A stretch of DNA of 64,000 nt, taken from assembly GCA_016900015.1 (NCBI GenBank), contig JACJJM010000012.1, forward strand, positions 40,041 through 104,040. The letters are read 5' to 3'. Of the stretch, positions 44,160 through 52,111 are shown in pieces. Origin of the DNA: Phocaeicola coprophilus (lineage in GTDB: Bacteria; Bacteroidota; Bacteroidia; Bacteroidales; Bacteroidaceae). The translations under genes and the position numbers were made by a program. A model generated the notes under the pieces. That model was given only the letters and a program-made list of their open reading frames with translations, was not told the origin of the DNA and ran no database searches. Each line of letters opens with the position of its first letter. The first letter of the stretch is position 1.

Positions 44160-44870
44160 ATGACTGAAGAGACCAAAGACAAACTCCGGCAGTGGGCACA
44201 ACGCTATCACAGCCGCAGCTTCATCGCGACTGACCCCGTGCAGTTTCCACACCGCTACACACGCAAGCAGGACATCGAGACGAGCGGCTTGTTGACAGCC
44301 ATACTCAGCTTCGGGTCACGCAAGCAAATCCTGAAGAAAGCCGACGAACTGGATGCACTCATGCAGCACTGTCCCCACGAATACATCCTCTCCGGCCAGT
44401 GGCAAACGGATTTCCCGGCCAACCGGCAAGACAGCTTCTACCGCATGCTGTCTTACTCCGCTTTCCGTTTTTACTTCGAACGGCTGCATACGGCTTATAC
44501 CCGCTATGACAGCCTGGAAGAAGCCTTGGCTGACTATTCGGGAACTCCGATGGAACGTCTCTGTACCTTCCTGGACGTGTCGCCCCAGAGTCCGCAAAAG
44601 AAATTGAACATGTTCCTGCGCTGGATGATTCGTATCGGAAGCGAAGTGGACTTCGGCATTTGGACGACGTTCTCCCCTGCCGAACTCCTGATACCACTCG
44701 ACACACACGTCTGCCGCATGGCCTACGAACTGGGACTTATCGAAAAACCCACGTTCTCCCTACGCAATGCCCAACGTATCACCCAAGTGTTGGCCGAAGC
44801 ATTTCCCGGAGACCCCTGCCTGGGAGACTTCGCCCTGTTCGGATTCGGGATAAATCGGGCTGAAAACTGA
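44160..44870 (+). CDS. TIGR02757 (DUF2400) family protein
   Basis: 236 residues from the ATG at 44160, four bases after the previous stop; an in-frame ATG within the upstream gene is rejected. Family-like segments are PVQFPHRYTRKQDIETSGLLTAILSFGSRKQILKKADELD and LNMFLRWMIR...VDFGIWTTFSPAELLIPLDTHVCRMAYELGL. The latter resembles the helix-hairpin-helix and metal-loop region of DNA-glycosylase-like proteins. The function is not established; it is likely cytosolic and may act on nucleic acid. Cotranscribed with the CorC-type gene. Confidence 0.85.
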   Translation: MTEETKDKLRQWAQRYHSRSFIATDPVQFPHRYTRKQDIETSGLLTAILSFGSRKQILKKADELDALMQHCPHEYILSGQWQTDFPANRQDSFYRMLSYSAFRFYFERLHTAYTRYDSLEEALADYSGTPMERLCTFLDVSPQSPQKKLNMFLRWMIRIGSEVDFGIWTTFSPAELLIPLDTHVCRMAYELGLIEKPTFSLRNAQRITQVLAEAFPGDPCLGDFALFGFGINRAEN

Positions 44871-44943
44871 TAAAACATCTGTTTCGAGGGCAAAAACCAT
44901 ATAATCTGTGCCCCGGAAAAGCCTATAAGTGACGAAAAAGCAC

Positions 44944-44951
44944 TAATTTTG
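44944..44951 (+). promoter_or_regulatory. -7 element of the EIIC-kduI unit
   Basis: TAATTTTG matches TAnnTTTG; no clear TTTG at -33. Predicted start near 44958, about 40 nt before the ATG at 45000. Confidence 0.45.
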
Positions 44952-44999
44952 CGGCTGATGAAAAACATGATAACTAATACCCTAAATAAATAACTAAGC

Positions 45000-46391
45000 A
45001 TGGAAGCAGTATTCAGCTACATTATCGGTCTCGGGGCAGCCGTCATGATGCCTATCATCTTTACGATACTCGGTGTGTGTATCGGAATCAAATTTGGAAA
45101 AGCTCTCAAGAGTGGCCTACTCGTCGGTGTGGGTTTCGTAGGACTATCCGTCATCACAGGATTGCTGACCGACAGCCTGGGAGAACCCCTGAAAAAAGTA
45201 ACAGAAATCTATGGTCTGAGCCTGGGTATCTTCGACATGGGATGGCCCGCAGCAGCCTCTGTGGCCTACAACACGTCTGTCGGTGCCTTCATCATCCCGG
45301 TCTGCCTGGCAGTGAACATCGTGATGCTCCTCACCAAGACCACCAAGACTGTCAACATCGACTTGTGGAACTACTGGCACTTCGCCTTCATCGGCGCCGT
45401 GGTCTACTTCGCCTCCGACAACATCTGGTGGGGCTTCTTCGCAGCCGTCATCTGCTACATCATCACCCTCATCATGGCCGACCTGACAGCCGACAAGTTC
45501 CAGAAATACTACGACGGCATGGACGGCATCTCCATCCCGCAGCCGTTCTGCCAAGGCTTTGTGCCCTTCGCCCTTGTTATCAACAAGATTCTCGACAAGA
45601 TTCCGGGCTTCGACAAACTGAACATTGACGCCGAAGGCATGAAGAAGAAATTCGGCATTATGGGTGAACCGCTCTTCCTCGGCGTCATCGTGGGCTGTGC
45701 CATCGGCGCACTGGCTTGCAAGGACAGCAAGGAACTCGTCAACAACATTCCCTCCATCCTCGGCCTGGGCATCAAGATGGGAGCCGTCATGGAGCTTATC
45801 CCGCGCATCACCAGCCTCTTCATCGAAGGTCTGAAACCCATCTCAGACGCTACCCGTGAGCTCATCGCACGCAAGTTCAAAAACAGTGCCGGACTGAACA
45901 TCGGCATGAGTCCCGCGCTCGTCATCGGTCACCCGACGACACTCGTCGTGTCCCTCCTGCTCATCCCCGTGGTGCTGTTCCTCTCCGTCATCCTTCCGGG
46001 CAACCAGTTCCTGCCGTTGGCTTCGCTGGCCGGCATGTTCTACTTGTTCCCGGCCGTCCTTCCCATCACGAAGGGTAACGTGCTGAAGACATTCATCGTC
46101 GGACTGGTCGCACTCATCGTCGGACTTTACTTCGTGACCAACCTGGCTCCACACTTCACTGAAGCCGCAACGGACGTCTACATGAAGACACAAGACGCTG
46201 CCGTACGCATTCCTGAAGGATTCCAAGGCGGCGCACTCGACTTCGCTTCGAGCATCTTCTCCTGGATTATCTTCCACCTGACGTACAGCTTCAAGTATAT
46301 CGGCGCTGGCATACTCGTACTCTTCACCATGGGCATGATGTACCTCAACCGCGTGCGCATCATCAAAGCATCCAAACATGAAAACAAATAA
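45000..46391 (+). CDS. PTS EIIC-like permease, galactitol (GAT) type, without EIIA/EIIB partners
   Basis: 463 residues, about ten to twelve membrane helices. The match is to galactitol-type EIIC: MEAVFSYIIGLGAAVMMPIIFTILG, then ITGLLTDSLGEPLKKVTEIYGLSLGIFDMGWPAAASVAYNTSVGAFIIPV, and the loop ending NIGMSPALVIGHPTTLV. In standard systems EIIC moves the sugar while EIIB phosphorylates it. No EIIA, EIIB, HPr or EI gene is in the window, so this protein may act as an ordinary carrier. kduI follows after 22 bp, suggesting a hexuronate- or ketouronate-type substrate. Confidence 0.85.
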   Translation: MEAVFSYIIGLGAAVMMPIIFTILGVCIGIKFGKALKSGLLVGVGFVGLSVITGLLTDSLGEPLKKVTEIYGLSLGIFDMGWPAAASVAYNTSVGAFIIPVCLAVNIVMLLTKTTKTVNIDLWNYWHFAFIGAVVYFASDNIWWGFFAAVICYIITLIMADLTADKFQKYYDGMDGISIPQPFCQGFVPFALVINKILDKIPGFDKLNIDAEGMKKKFGIMGEPLFLGVIVGCAIGALACKDSKELVNNIPSILGLGIKMGAVMELIPRITSLFIEGLKPISDATRELIARKFKNSAGLNIGMSPALVIGHPTTLVVSLLLIPVVLFLSVILPGNQFLPLASLAGMFYLFPAVLPITKGNVLKTFIVGLVALIVGLYFVTNLAPHFTEAATDVYMKTQDAAVRIPEGFQGGALDFASSIFSWIIFHLTYSFKYIGAGILVLFTMGMMYLNRVRIIKASKHENK

Positions 46392-46413
46392 ACACTGATA
46401 AATACATACGACT

Positions 46414-47334
46414 ATGAAAAGATTAACACTTGCCATTCTGATGGGTGTAGCCGCCCTGAGCGGTTCGGCCCAAGTGAACTACAAAATCCAGACGGCGTGC
46501 AACCCGATGGACGTGAAACACTACGACACGGAGCGCCTGCGCAGCGCATTTGTCATGGACAAGGTGATGGTCAATGATGAAATCAACCTGACCTACTCCA
46601 TGTATGACCGCTTCATATTCGGAGGCGCGGTGCCTGCCACCAAGGAACTCGTGCTGGAGACCATCGACCCGCTGAAGGCACCTTACTTCCTCTTCGGACG
46701 CGAGCTGGGCGTCATCAACGTGGGCGGTGACGGCATCGTGAGCGTAGACGGAAAAGAATATGAACTGAAATTCAAAGAAGCCCTCTATGTCGGCCGTGGC
46801 AACAAGGAAGTGAAGTTCAAGAGCAAAGACGCTTCCAACCCGGCACGCTTCTATCTCAATTCAGCCACCGCACACAAGGAATACAAGACGCAGTGGATTA
46901 CCATCGACGGACGCAAAGGCTCACTCAAGGCCAACAGCATGGCTGCCGGCAAGATGGAAGAAAGCAATGACCGTGTCATCAACCAGCTCATCGTCAACAA
47001 CGTGCTGGAAGAAGGCCCGTGCCAACTGCAAATGGGCTTGACGGAGCTGAAGCCGGGCAGCGTGTGGAACACCATGCCGCCTCACATCCACAGCCGCCGC
47101 ATCGAGGCTTACTTCTATTTCAACGTGCCTGAAGGCAATGCCATCTGCCACCTCATGGGCGAGCCGCAGGAAGAACGCCTCGTGTGGTTGCACAACGAGC
47201 AGGCCATCATGTCGCCCGAATGGTCCATCCACGCCGCTGCCGGAACGAGCAACTACATGTTCATCTGGGGTATGGCCGGCGAGAACCTCGACTATGGTGA
47301 CCAAGATAAGATTCAATACTTGGAGATGAAGTAA
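46414..47334 (+). CDS. kduI: 5-dehydro-4-deoxy-D-glucuronate isomerase with a signal peptide
   Basis: 306 residues. KduI converts 5-keto-4-deoxyuronate, made from unsaturated uronic acids of pectin or glycosaminoglycans, to the 2,5-diketo form. The cupin zinc site is complete: [15 protein letters not shown] gives two His and a Glu, and EWSIHAAAG the third His. The C-terminus ([16 protein letters not shown]) is conserved. Unusually, about 20 residues ([20 protein letters not shown]) precede the point where cytosolic KduI proteins begin ([20 protein letters not shown]). They form a textbook signal peptide with cleavage after SAQ, so the enzyme is predicted periplasmic. It shares an operon with the EIIC-like permease. 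Confidence 0.9.
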   Translation: MKRLTLAILMGVAALSGSAQVNYKIQTACNPMDVKHYDTERLRSAFVMDKVMVNDEINLTYSMYDRFIFGGAVPATKELVLETIDPLKAPYFLFGRELGVINVGGDGIVSVDGKEYELKFKEALYVGRGNKEVKFKSKDASNPARFYLNSATAHKEYKTQWITIDGRKGSLKANSMAAGKMEESNDRVINQLIVNNVLEEGPCQLQMGLTELKPGSVWNTMPPHIHSRRIEAYFYFNVPEGNAICHLMGEPQEERLVWLHNEQAIMSPEWSIHAAAGTSNYMFIWGMAGENLDYGDQDKIQYLEMK

Positions 47335-47337
47335 ACA

Positions 47338-47400
47338 GCCCCTCCAAATCCGGGCCCTCCAAATCCAGGCCCCTCCAAACCTCCCCCGAAGGGGAGGCTT
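47338..47400 (+). terminator. CCTCCCC...GGGGAGG element, copy D, after kduI
   Basis: Three CCCTCCAAA-type units lead into the hairpin CCTCCCC-CGAA-GGGGAGG and CTT. The last 33 bp are a perfect inverted match to copy E at 48183, so the two frame the AT-rich gene at 47480-48082. Confidence 0.7.
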
Positions 47401-47408
47401 CTATACGA

Positions 47409-47453
47409 AACGCGGGTGATGCAGAAATGGAACTGCATCACCCGCGTTGTTTT
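47409..47453 (+). terminator. perfect 16-bp stem with T tract after kduI
   Basis: AACGCGGGTGATGCAG at 47409-47424 pairs with 47433-47448; loop 8 nt; followed by GTTTTT. A second terminator for kduI, related to the GGGCGATGCAGA hairpin at 20822. Confidence 0.8.
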
Positions 47454-47479
47454 TCTCTGCGACCTAAAGCCGAGGCGTG

Positions 47480-48082
47480 TTAACGGTAGTATTCGTACAT
47501 GTTGTTTATAAACGTATAAAACAAACTTTCATTGTAGTTATAGTCCAAAGGATAATATTCCTTTAGCACTAAGCGTTCTTGGCCAGTGGAAATATCATAA
47601 AAATCACATGAGCCAATCTGATAACTAACAATCTTGTCAACACCATTGCTTATTACCACACCATTATCCGAACCTTGAATAATATCTTTATTTGCAGGCT
47701 CTGCCATTACAAAGTCTAGACAGAATTTATCTCCCCAAAAGAGATACTGAATCATCCTCGTACCGTCGTCCAATAATGAAGATTCACTTTTTACCCTCGT
47801 GGGCATATCCATAAACCCCCTGCAACCGTAATGATTCCACGTAGCGGAGTTATCGCCTAACAAATAAATATAATCATCAGAAGCATAACCAGAACTTTTA
47901 GCACCATAACAAAGAGTAAAATTCAATATAACGGGATTGTCTACATCATCATATTTCTTATTGTCAACTTCATTTAGCAAAGCCATAACTTTCACCATCC
48001 GGCAGTTTGAAATGTCCGGCGTTTGCGCCCGCAGCCCTGCTACGGCGAGCAAGAACAGAAAAATCGTGATACATCTTTTCAT
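47480..48082 (-). CDS. AT-rich exported protein of unknown function
   Basis: 200 residues with a signal peptide (MKRCITIFLFLLAVAGLRAQ). The mature protein is rich in Tyr, Asp and Asn (DYIYLLGDNSATWNHYGCRGF, EYYPLDYNYNESLFYTFINNMYEYY); no family recognised. Its base composition is much more A+T-rich than its neighbours. It is flanked by inverted copies D and E of the CCTCCCC element, giving a cassette-like unit of about 900 bp. Some secreted unknown of the Bacteroidales; nothing in the context shows its job. Confidence 0.65.
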   Translation of the reverse strand: MKRCITIFLFLLAVAGLRAQTPDISNCRMVKVMALLNEVDNKKYDDVDNPVILNFTLCYGAKSSGYASDDYIYLLGDNSATWNHYGCRGFMDMPTRVKSESSLLDDGTRMIQYLFWGDKFCLDFVMAEPANKDIIQGSDNGVVISNGVDKIVSYQIGSCDFYDISTGQERLVLKEYYPLDYNYNESLFYTFINNMYEYYR

Positions 48083-48182
48083 AAAGGTATAATTTAAAGG
48101 TTAATGTCTGTTGGCAAATGTACACAAAAGATTCCACATTGCCCGCAATTTGCCCTGCACCTTTGGCTAACACGCACAAAAA

Positions 48183-48240
48183 AAGCCTCCCCTTCGGGGG
48201 AGGTTTGGAGGGGCCCGGACTTGGAGGGGCCCGGACCTGG
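48183..48240 (-). terminator. CCTCCCC element, copy E, after xth
   Basis: On the minus strand: CCTCCAAACCTCCCC-CGAA-GGGGAGG then CTTTTTTT, starting 9 bp after the stop of the exonuclease gene. A good intrinsic terminator for xth, and the inverted partner of copy D. Confidence 0.75.
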
Positions 48241-48249
48241 AAAGGCTTG

Positions 48250-49005
48250 TTATTCCAGCGTCACTTCCACCGGGCAATGGTCCGACCCGAGAATCTCGGT
48301 GTGAATCTTCGCCCCGGCGAGACGCTCGCGCAGGCGGTTGGAGACGACGAAATAGTCGATGCGCCAGCCGGCGTTCTTCTCGCGGGCCTTGAAGCGGTAG
48401 GACCACCAGGAATAGATGTCTGTCTGGTCAGGGTAGAAGTAACGGAACGTGTCGGTGAAACCTGCGTCGAGCAACTGTTGGAACTTGGCACGCTCCTCAT
48501 CGGTGAAGCCTGCGTTCTTGCGGTTGCTTTTCGGGTTCTTCAGGTCGATTTCCTGATGGGCGACGTTCATGTCGCCGCAGACGATGACGGGCTTGCGGGC
48601 GTCGAGCCGCAGGAGATAGTCGCGGAAGGCGTCCTCCCACGTCATGCGGTAGTCCAGGCGACGGAGGCCGTCCTGCGAATTGGGCGTGTAGACGGTCACG
48701 AGGAAGAAGTCGTCCATCTCCAGCGTGATGACGCGCCCCTCACGGTCGTGCTCCTCGATGTCGAGTCCGTAGGTCACGCTTAGAGGTTTGCGGCGCGTGA
48801 AAATGGCTGTGCCCGAATAGCCTTTCTTCTCGGCATAGTTCCAGTAAGACTCGTATCCGTCAAACGAGAGGTCGAGTTGTCCCTCCTGCATCTTGGTCTC
48901 CTGAAGGCAGAAAAAGTCGGCATCAAGTGCCTGAAAGGTCTCGCGGAAACCTTTGTCGCAACAGGCGCGAAGCCCGTTGACATTCCATGAAATCAGCTTT
49001 ATCAT
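48250..49005 (-). CDS. xth: exodeoxyribonuclease III
   Basis: 251 residues. AP endonuclease and 3'-5' exonuclease of base-excision repair, cytosolic. The endonuclease/exonuclease/phosphatase fold shows ISWNVNGLRA, the metal Glu in FCLQETKM, VTVYTPNSQ, the catalytic VCGDMNVAH with Asp and Asn, WWSYR, WRIDYFVVS and the terminal SDHCPVEVTL with Asp-His. All catalytic positions are intact. Confidence 0.95.
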   Translation of the reverse strand: MIKLISWNVNGLRACCDKGFRETFQALDADFFCLQETKMQEGQLDLSFDGYESYWNYAEKKGYSGTAIFTRRKPLSVTYGLDIEEHDREGRVITLEMDDFFLVTVYTPNSQDGLRRLDYRMTWEDAFRDYLLRLDARKPVIVCGDMNVAHQEIDLKNPKSNRKNAGFTDEERAKFQQLLDAGFTDTFRYFYPDQTDIYSWWSYRFKAREKNAGWRIDYFVVSNRLRERLAGAKIHTEILGSDHCPVEVTLE

Positions 49006-49129
49006 ATAATCTGTACGGTTTTAATTGATTCGTTTCATTTTTGCATTCATTGCACAAATATACGCAATTCCCACGATATTCCTCCACCGACACGCGACAT
49101 GCATACCTATCCGCATATTTATGCACCGC

Positions 49130-49212
49130 CACGCGCTTCCGCTTCCCTCCGGCCCGCGGGCGGAAAGGAGGCCGCGCAGGGACGGAAAGGAGTGCGCCCA
49201 GGCACGCCTTCC
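49130..49212. repeat. GC-rich dispersed palindromic repeat, copy 5
   Basis: Contains CCCTCCGGCCCGCGGGCGG, AAAGGAGGCCGCGC, GGACGGAAAGGAG and GCGCCC. The palindrome GCCCGCGGGC lies at its centre. Between xth and the ferredoxin-like gene. Confidence 0.6.
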
Positions 49213-49353
49213 TATCGCACCCGACAAAGTCTTCACACGGTGCTTTTTCGTCCCAAAAACCGCACGTTCAAGCCGCCTGTCCGCGCTATTTCAAGCCTTC
49301 ACGGCAACAAAATCCAAAAAACAACATGCACCATAAAAGGCTTTATTTGGCAT

Positions 49354-49419
49354 AAAAAAGACAGCTTGCAAGGAATATCCGCGTTCGATAGACGAGAAAG
49401 TCACCTCACAAGCTGTCTT
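49354..49419 (-). terminator. terminator of the ferredoxin-like gene
   Basis: Minus strand: AAGACAGCTTG (49419-49409), 40-nt loop, perfect complement (49368-49358) followed by a run of T (49359-49354). It lies about 100 bp past the stop of the EFR1-type gene. Confidence 0.6.
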
Positions 49420-49516
49420 ATAAGCTAAATCCTGTGCGCCCTAAAAACGAATTTTTCCCGCTATCTGCCGGGAGGGGCGAAAAAAGCGATGTTAAAAGTG
49501 CATAAATATACCGTTC

Positions 49517-50308
49517 TTACATGAACTCCTCCGGTTCGCGCCGTGCGCTGAACTTGGCGTGAAGCATGGCCGTATAGGGAGTGTCGAAGGTCAACGCCCC
49601 GGCAGGGCAAGCCTTCACACAGGCACAACACTTGATGCAGGTCGAAGGTTCGGTCTGCACCTCACCCTCATCGGTCATGCGGATAGACATCGTGGGACAA
49701 CAGTCGACACAGGTCCCGCATCCCGTGCAGTCGTCCTCATGCCACACGGGAGCCTGCGGCGTGGGCTTGCCCACTTCGCGATAGGGCACGTTGCCCTTGA
49801 TGTAGAAAGGAGCTAAGGCTTCCACCCCGCCGGCCGCGTCCAACTTGTGGCGTGCACTGCGCCCGAACTCCTCGGCCAGCAGCAAGTCTGCCTCATCCGG
49901 ACGTCCTTCGGCAATGGGCATGCCGGGGCGACTGTAAGAATGTTCGCCGACGAAAGCGCCTGCGGCCACAGGCACGAAGCCCTGCGCCGTCATCGCGTCA
50001 CGCAGTTCGACAAGTGCGTCCTCATAATCACGGTTTCCGTAGACGACCAGCAAGACGGCGGGCGTCTGCTCTCCCCGAACGTTTTTCAGCCGTTGCAAGG
50101 CCAGAGGGGCCACACGTCCGGCATACACCGGCACGGCGATGACGGCCAGGCAGTCGCTGCCGAGGCGGACGGTGTCGCGCAGCTGGCGGCAGGTCAGGTC
50201 AAGCTCTTCAGCCGGCGCGGCCTGACATCCACGTGCGACGGCACGTGCTATTTTCAGCGAAGTGTGAGTGGGTGAAAACGTAATCACCCGTGTGTGTATA
50301 GTCTTCAT
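49517..50308 (-). CDS. EFR1-type protein: flavodoxin-like domain with two 4Fe-4S clusters
   Basis: 263 residues from the ATG at 50308 (MKTIHTRVITFSPTHTSLKIARAVA); the frame runs on upstream without support. Residues 1-165 form a flavodoxin-like domain (TFSPTHTS at the FMN phosphate site, AVIAVPVYAGRV, VLLVVYGNRDYEDAL). The C-terminal part has two ferredoxin motifs: CTGCGTCVDCCP and CIKCCACVKACP. The combination suggests electron transfer between FMN and Fe-S centres in the cytosol; the partner is unknown. Single gene with its own terminator. Confidence 0.88.
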   Translation of the reverse strand: MKTIHTRVITFSPTHTSLKIARAVARGCQAAPAEELDLTCRQLRDTVRLGSDCLAVIAVPVYAGRVAPLALQRLKNVRGEQTPAVLLVVYGNRDYEDALVELRDAMTAQGFVPVAAGAFVGEHSYSRPGMPIAEGRPDEADLLLAEEFGRSARHKLDAAGGVEALAPFYIKGNVPYREVGKPTPQAPVWHEDDCTGCGTCVDCCPTMSIRMTDEGEVQTEPSTCIKCCACVKACPAGALTFDTPYTAMLHAKFSARREPEEFM

Positions 50309-50448
50309 ATTGTCAGTTAAAGATAAGTTAGTCATTCGTCTGCACAAAGGTAGGCTTTTCGTACGAAATGCCTGTCCTCGCAACTGCAATCTTTGCGCCG
50401 GGCCGCAGAAAAAGCCCCGAAAGTCTTTCTGTTTTCGCCCCGAATGCC

Positions 50449-50456
50449 TATTTTTG
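50449..50456 (+). promoter_or_regulatory. -7 element of the 50479 gene
   Basis: TATTTTTG; the -33 position is only partly matched. Predicted start near 50463, about 16 nt before the ATG at 50479. It is divergent from the ferredoxin-like gene. Confidence 0.4.
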
Positions 50457-50478
50457 GACAAACCAAAAATCTTACATC

Positions 50479-51066
50479 ATGACAAAAGAATCCACCTCCC
50501 GTCCGCTCGATGTGCAAAGCCTGGAAAAAGCCATCGAGCTCTATAAGCAACTGGACGCCGACCGCGCCGACGCTTTCCACTATCTTGACAGGAACTATGC
50601 CGTCTCGGAAATCAGGACCTATTACCCCTTGGGCGAAGACATAACCTATGCCTGCAACGACAACAACCGGGCGCAATACCTGATGGACGACCGGGCGAAG
50701 CGTGCCTGGAGGATTCTTGACGCCTACGGCAACTTGGTGCATTTCAGCGCGGACGACATCGACTTCGAGAAAGTGGACCAGCTGGAGAACGTGGAGTATG
50801 TGCATGACCTCTATGCCAAATTCCGCTTCAACATCGAGGCTTACCAAAACGGTGTGGCGCTCGTGCATTGGACGGCCTATCCCGACGGCCTCTACTTCGC
50901 GGACGAAGACGGTTTCGGAGCTGAGCCCAACGACGAAGTGAACGTCTATGCCTACATCGACCGCGACGGTCGGACGATAATCCCGTTTCAGCCGATGACC
51001 GGCGAAGAGAGAAAAGACCTGCGCCGGAAAGCAGAGGAAATCGTGAAGATGCGCAGTCAGGTGTGA
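50479..51066 (+). CDS. hypothetical cytosolic protein
   Basis: 195 residues from the ATG at 50479, placed by the -7 box just upstream. No signal peptide or membrane segment. It is acidic and rich in Asp, Tyr and Glu, with an alpha/beta look: IELYKQLDADRADAFHYLDRNYAVSEIRTYYPLGE, then VDQLENVEYVHDLYAKFRFNIEAYQNGVALVHWTAYPDG, and a charged C-terminal helix (EERKDLRRKAEEIVKM). I do not recognise the family. It lies 87 bp before metF, which has its own -7 box. Confidence 0.6.
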   Translation: MTKESTSRPLDVQSLEKAIELYKQLDADRADAFHYLDRNYAVSEIRTYYPLGEDITYACNDNNRAQYLMDDRAKRAWRILDAYGNLVHFSADDIDFEKVDQLENVEYVHDLYAKFRFNIEAYQNGVALVHWTAYPDGLYFADEDGFGAEPNDEVNVYAYIDRDGRTIIPFQPMTGEERKDLRRKAEEIVKMRSQV

Positions 51067-51107
51067 ACATTGCACCGCGTGCAAAGGACATTCTCGCAAA
51101 ATATCGT

Positions 51108-51115
51108 TATCTTTG
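51108..51115 (+). promoter_or_regulatory. -7 element of metF
   Basis: TATCTTTG, with no clear TTTG at -33. Start predicted near 51122, about 30 nt before the metF ATG. No SAM riboswitch could be fitted in so short a leader. Confidence 0.45.
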
Positions 51116-51152
51116 CCTTTTACTAACAAACATAAAAGCCTATCGACAACGC

Positions 51153-52106
51153 ATGAAAGTTATTGATTTGATTACAAGCACCGACAAGACGGCCTTTTCC
51201 TTCGAGATTCTTCCCCCGATAAAAGGAAAAGGCATTGACACGCTCTATCAAACCATCGACACCCTCCGCGAGTTTGACCCTAAATACATCAACATCACCA
51301 CCCATCGCAGCGAATACGTCTACAAGGACTTGGGCGGCGGCCTTTTCCAACGCAGCCGCCTGCGCCGGCGTCCGGGGACGGTGGCCGTGGCAGCAGCTAT
51401 CCAGAACAAGTATAACATCACCGTCGTCCCCCACATCCTGTGCAGCGGCTTCACACGCGAGGAGACCGAATATGTCCTGCTCGACCTTCAGTTTCTCGGC
51501 ATCACGGACCTGCTCGTGCTGCGTGGCGACAAAGCCAAGCACGAAAGCATATTCGTGCCCGAATGCGACGGCTATTCGCACGCCGTCGAGCTGGAAGCGC
51601 AGATCAACGATTTCAACCGCGGGCTGTTCGTCGACGGTTCGCCGGCAGAAGTGACCAAGACGCCGTTCCACTACGGAGTGGCCTGCTATCCGGAAAAGCA
51701 CGAAGAAGCCCCCAACATGGAGTCGGACATCTACTGGCTGAAAAAGAAAATCGAAGCGGGAGCGGAATACGCCGTGACCCAGCTCTTTTACGACAACCGC
51801 AAGTATTTTGACTTCGTGAAACGCGTGCGGGAGGCAGGCATCAACGTGCCCATCATCCCCGGCATCAAGCCTTTCACGAAACTGTCACAGCTCAACATGG
51901 TGCCCAAGACCTTCAAAGTGGACATCCCGGAACCCCTCTCCTCCGAGGCAGCCCGCTGCAAGACCGACGAAGAAGCTGCGGCCCTAGGCATCGAGTGGTG
52001 CGTGTCCCAATGCCGGGAGCTTATCGCAGCAGGCGTGCCGAGCATCCATTTCTACACGGTGTCAGCCGTCAAGAGCATTCACGAAGTGGCCAAGCAAATC
52101 TTCTGA
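51153..52106 (+). CDS. metF: 5,10-methylenetetrahydrofolate reductase
   Basis: 317 residues from the ATG at 51153. It reduces methylene-THF to methyl-THF for methionine synthesis, using FAD, in the cytosol. The TIM-barrel segments are AFSFEILPPIKGKGID with the conserved Glu, INITTHRSE, VPHILCSGFTREE, DLLVLRGDK, YPEKHEEAPN, GAEYAVTQLFYDN and PIIPGIKP, in normal order. It is first in metF-holB-ricT-gldH; holB starts 5 bp after its stop. Confidence 0.94.
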   Translation: MKVIDLITSTDKTAFSFEILPPIKGKGIDTLYQTIDTLREFDPKYINITTHRSEYVYKDLGGGLFQRSRLRRRPGTVAVAAAIQNKYNITVVPHILCSGFTREETEYVLLDLQFLGITDLLVLRGDKAKHESIFVPECDGYSHAVELEAQINDFNRGLFVDGSPAEVTKTPFHYGVACYPEKHEEAPNMESDIYWLKKKIEAGAEYAVTQLFYDNRKYFDFVKRVREAGINVPIIPGIKPFTKLSQLNMVPKTFKVDIPEPLSSEAARCKTDEEAAALGIEWCVSQCRELIAAGVPSIHFYTVSAVKSIHEVAKQIF

Positions 52107-52111
52107 CGCCT

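Larger units (their letters stand above)
49006..49516. other. 511-bp gene-free region
   Basis: It holds copy 5 of the GC-rich palindromic repeat (49130-49212) and, nearer the ferredoxin gene, the minus-strand terminator at 49354-49419. The 5' flank of xth has no clear TAnnTTTG box. No gene seen. Confidence 0.5.

Noticed and set aside
51061..51152. SAM riboswitch upstream of metF
   Set aside because: The leader after the predicted promoter is only about 30 nt, too short for a known SAM-binding RNA, and no conserved stems were seen.
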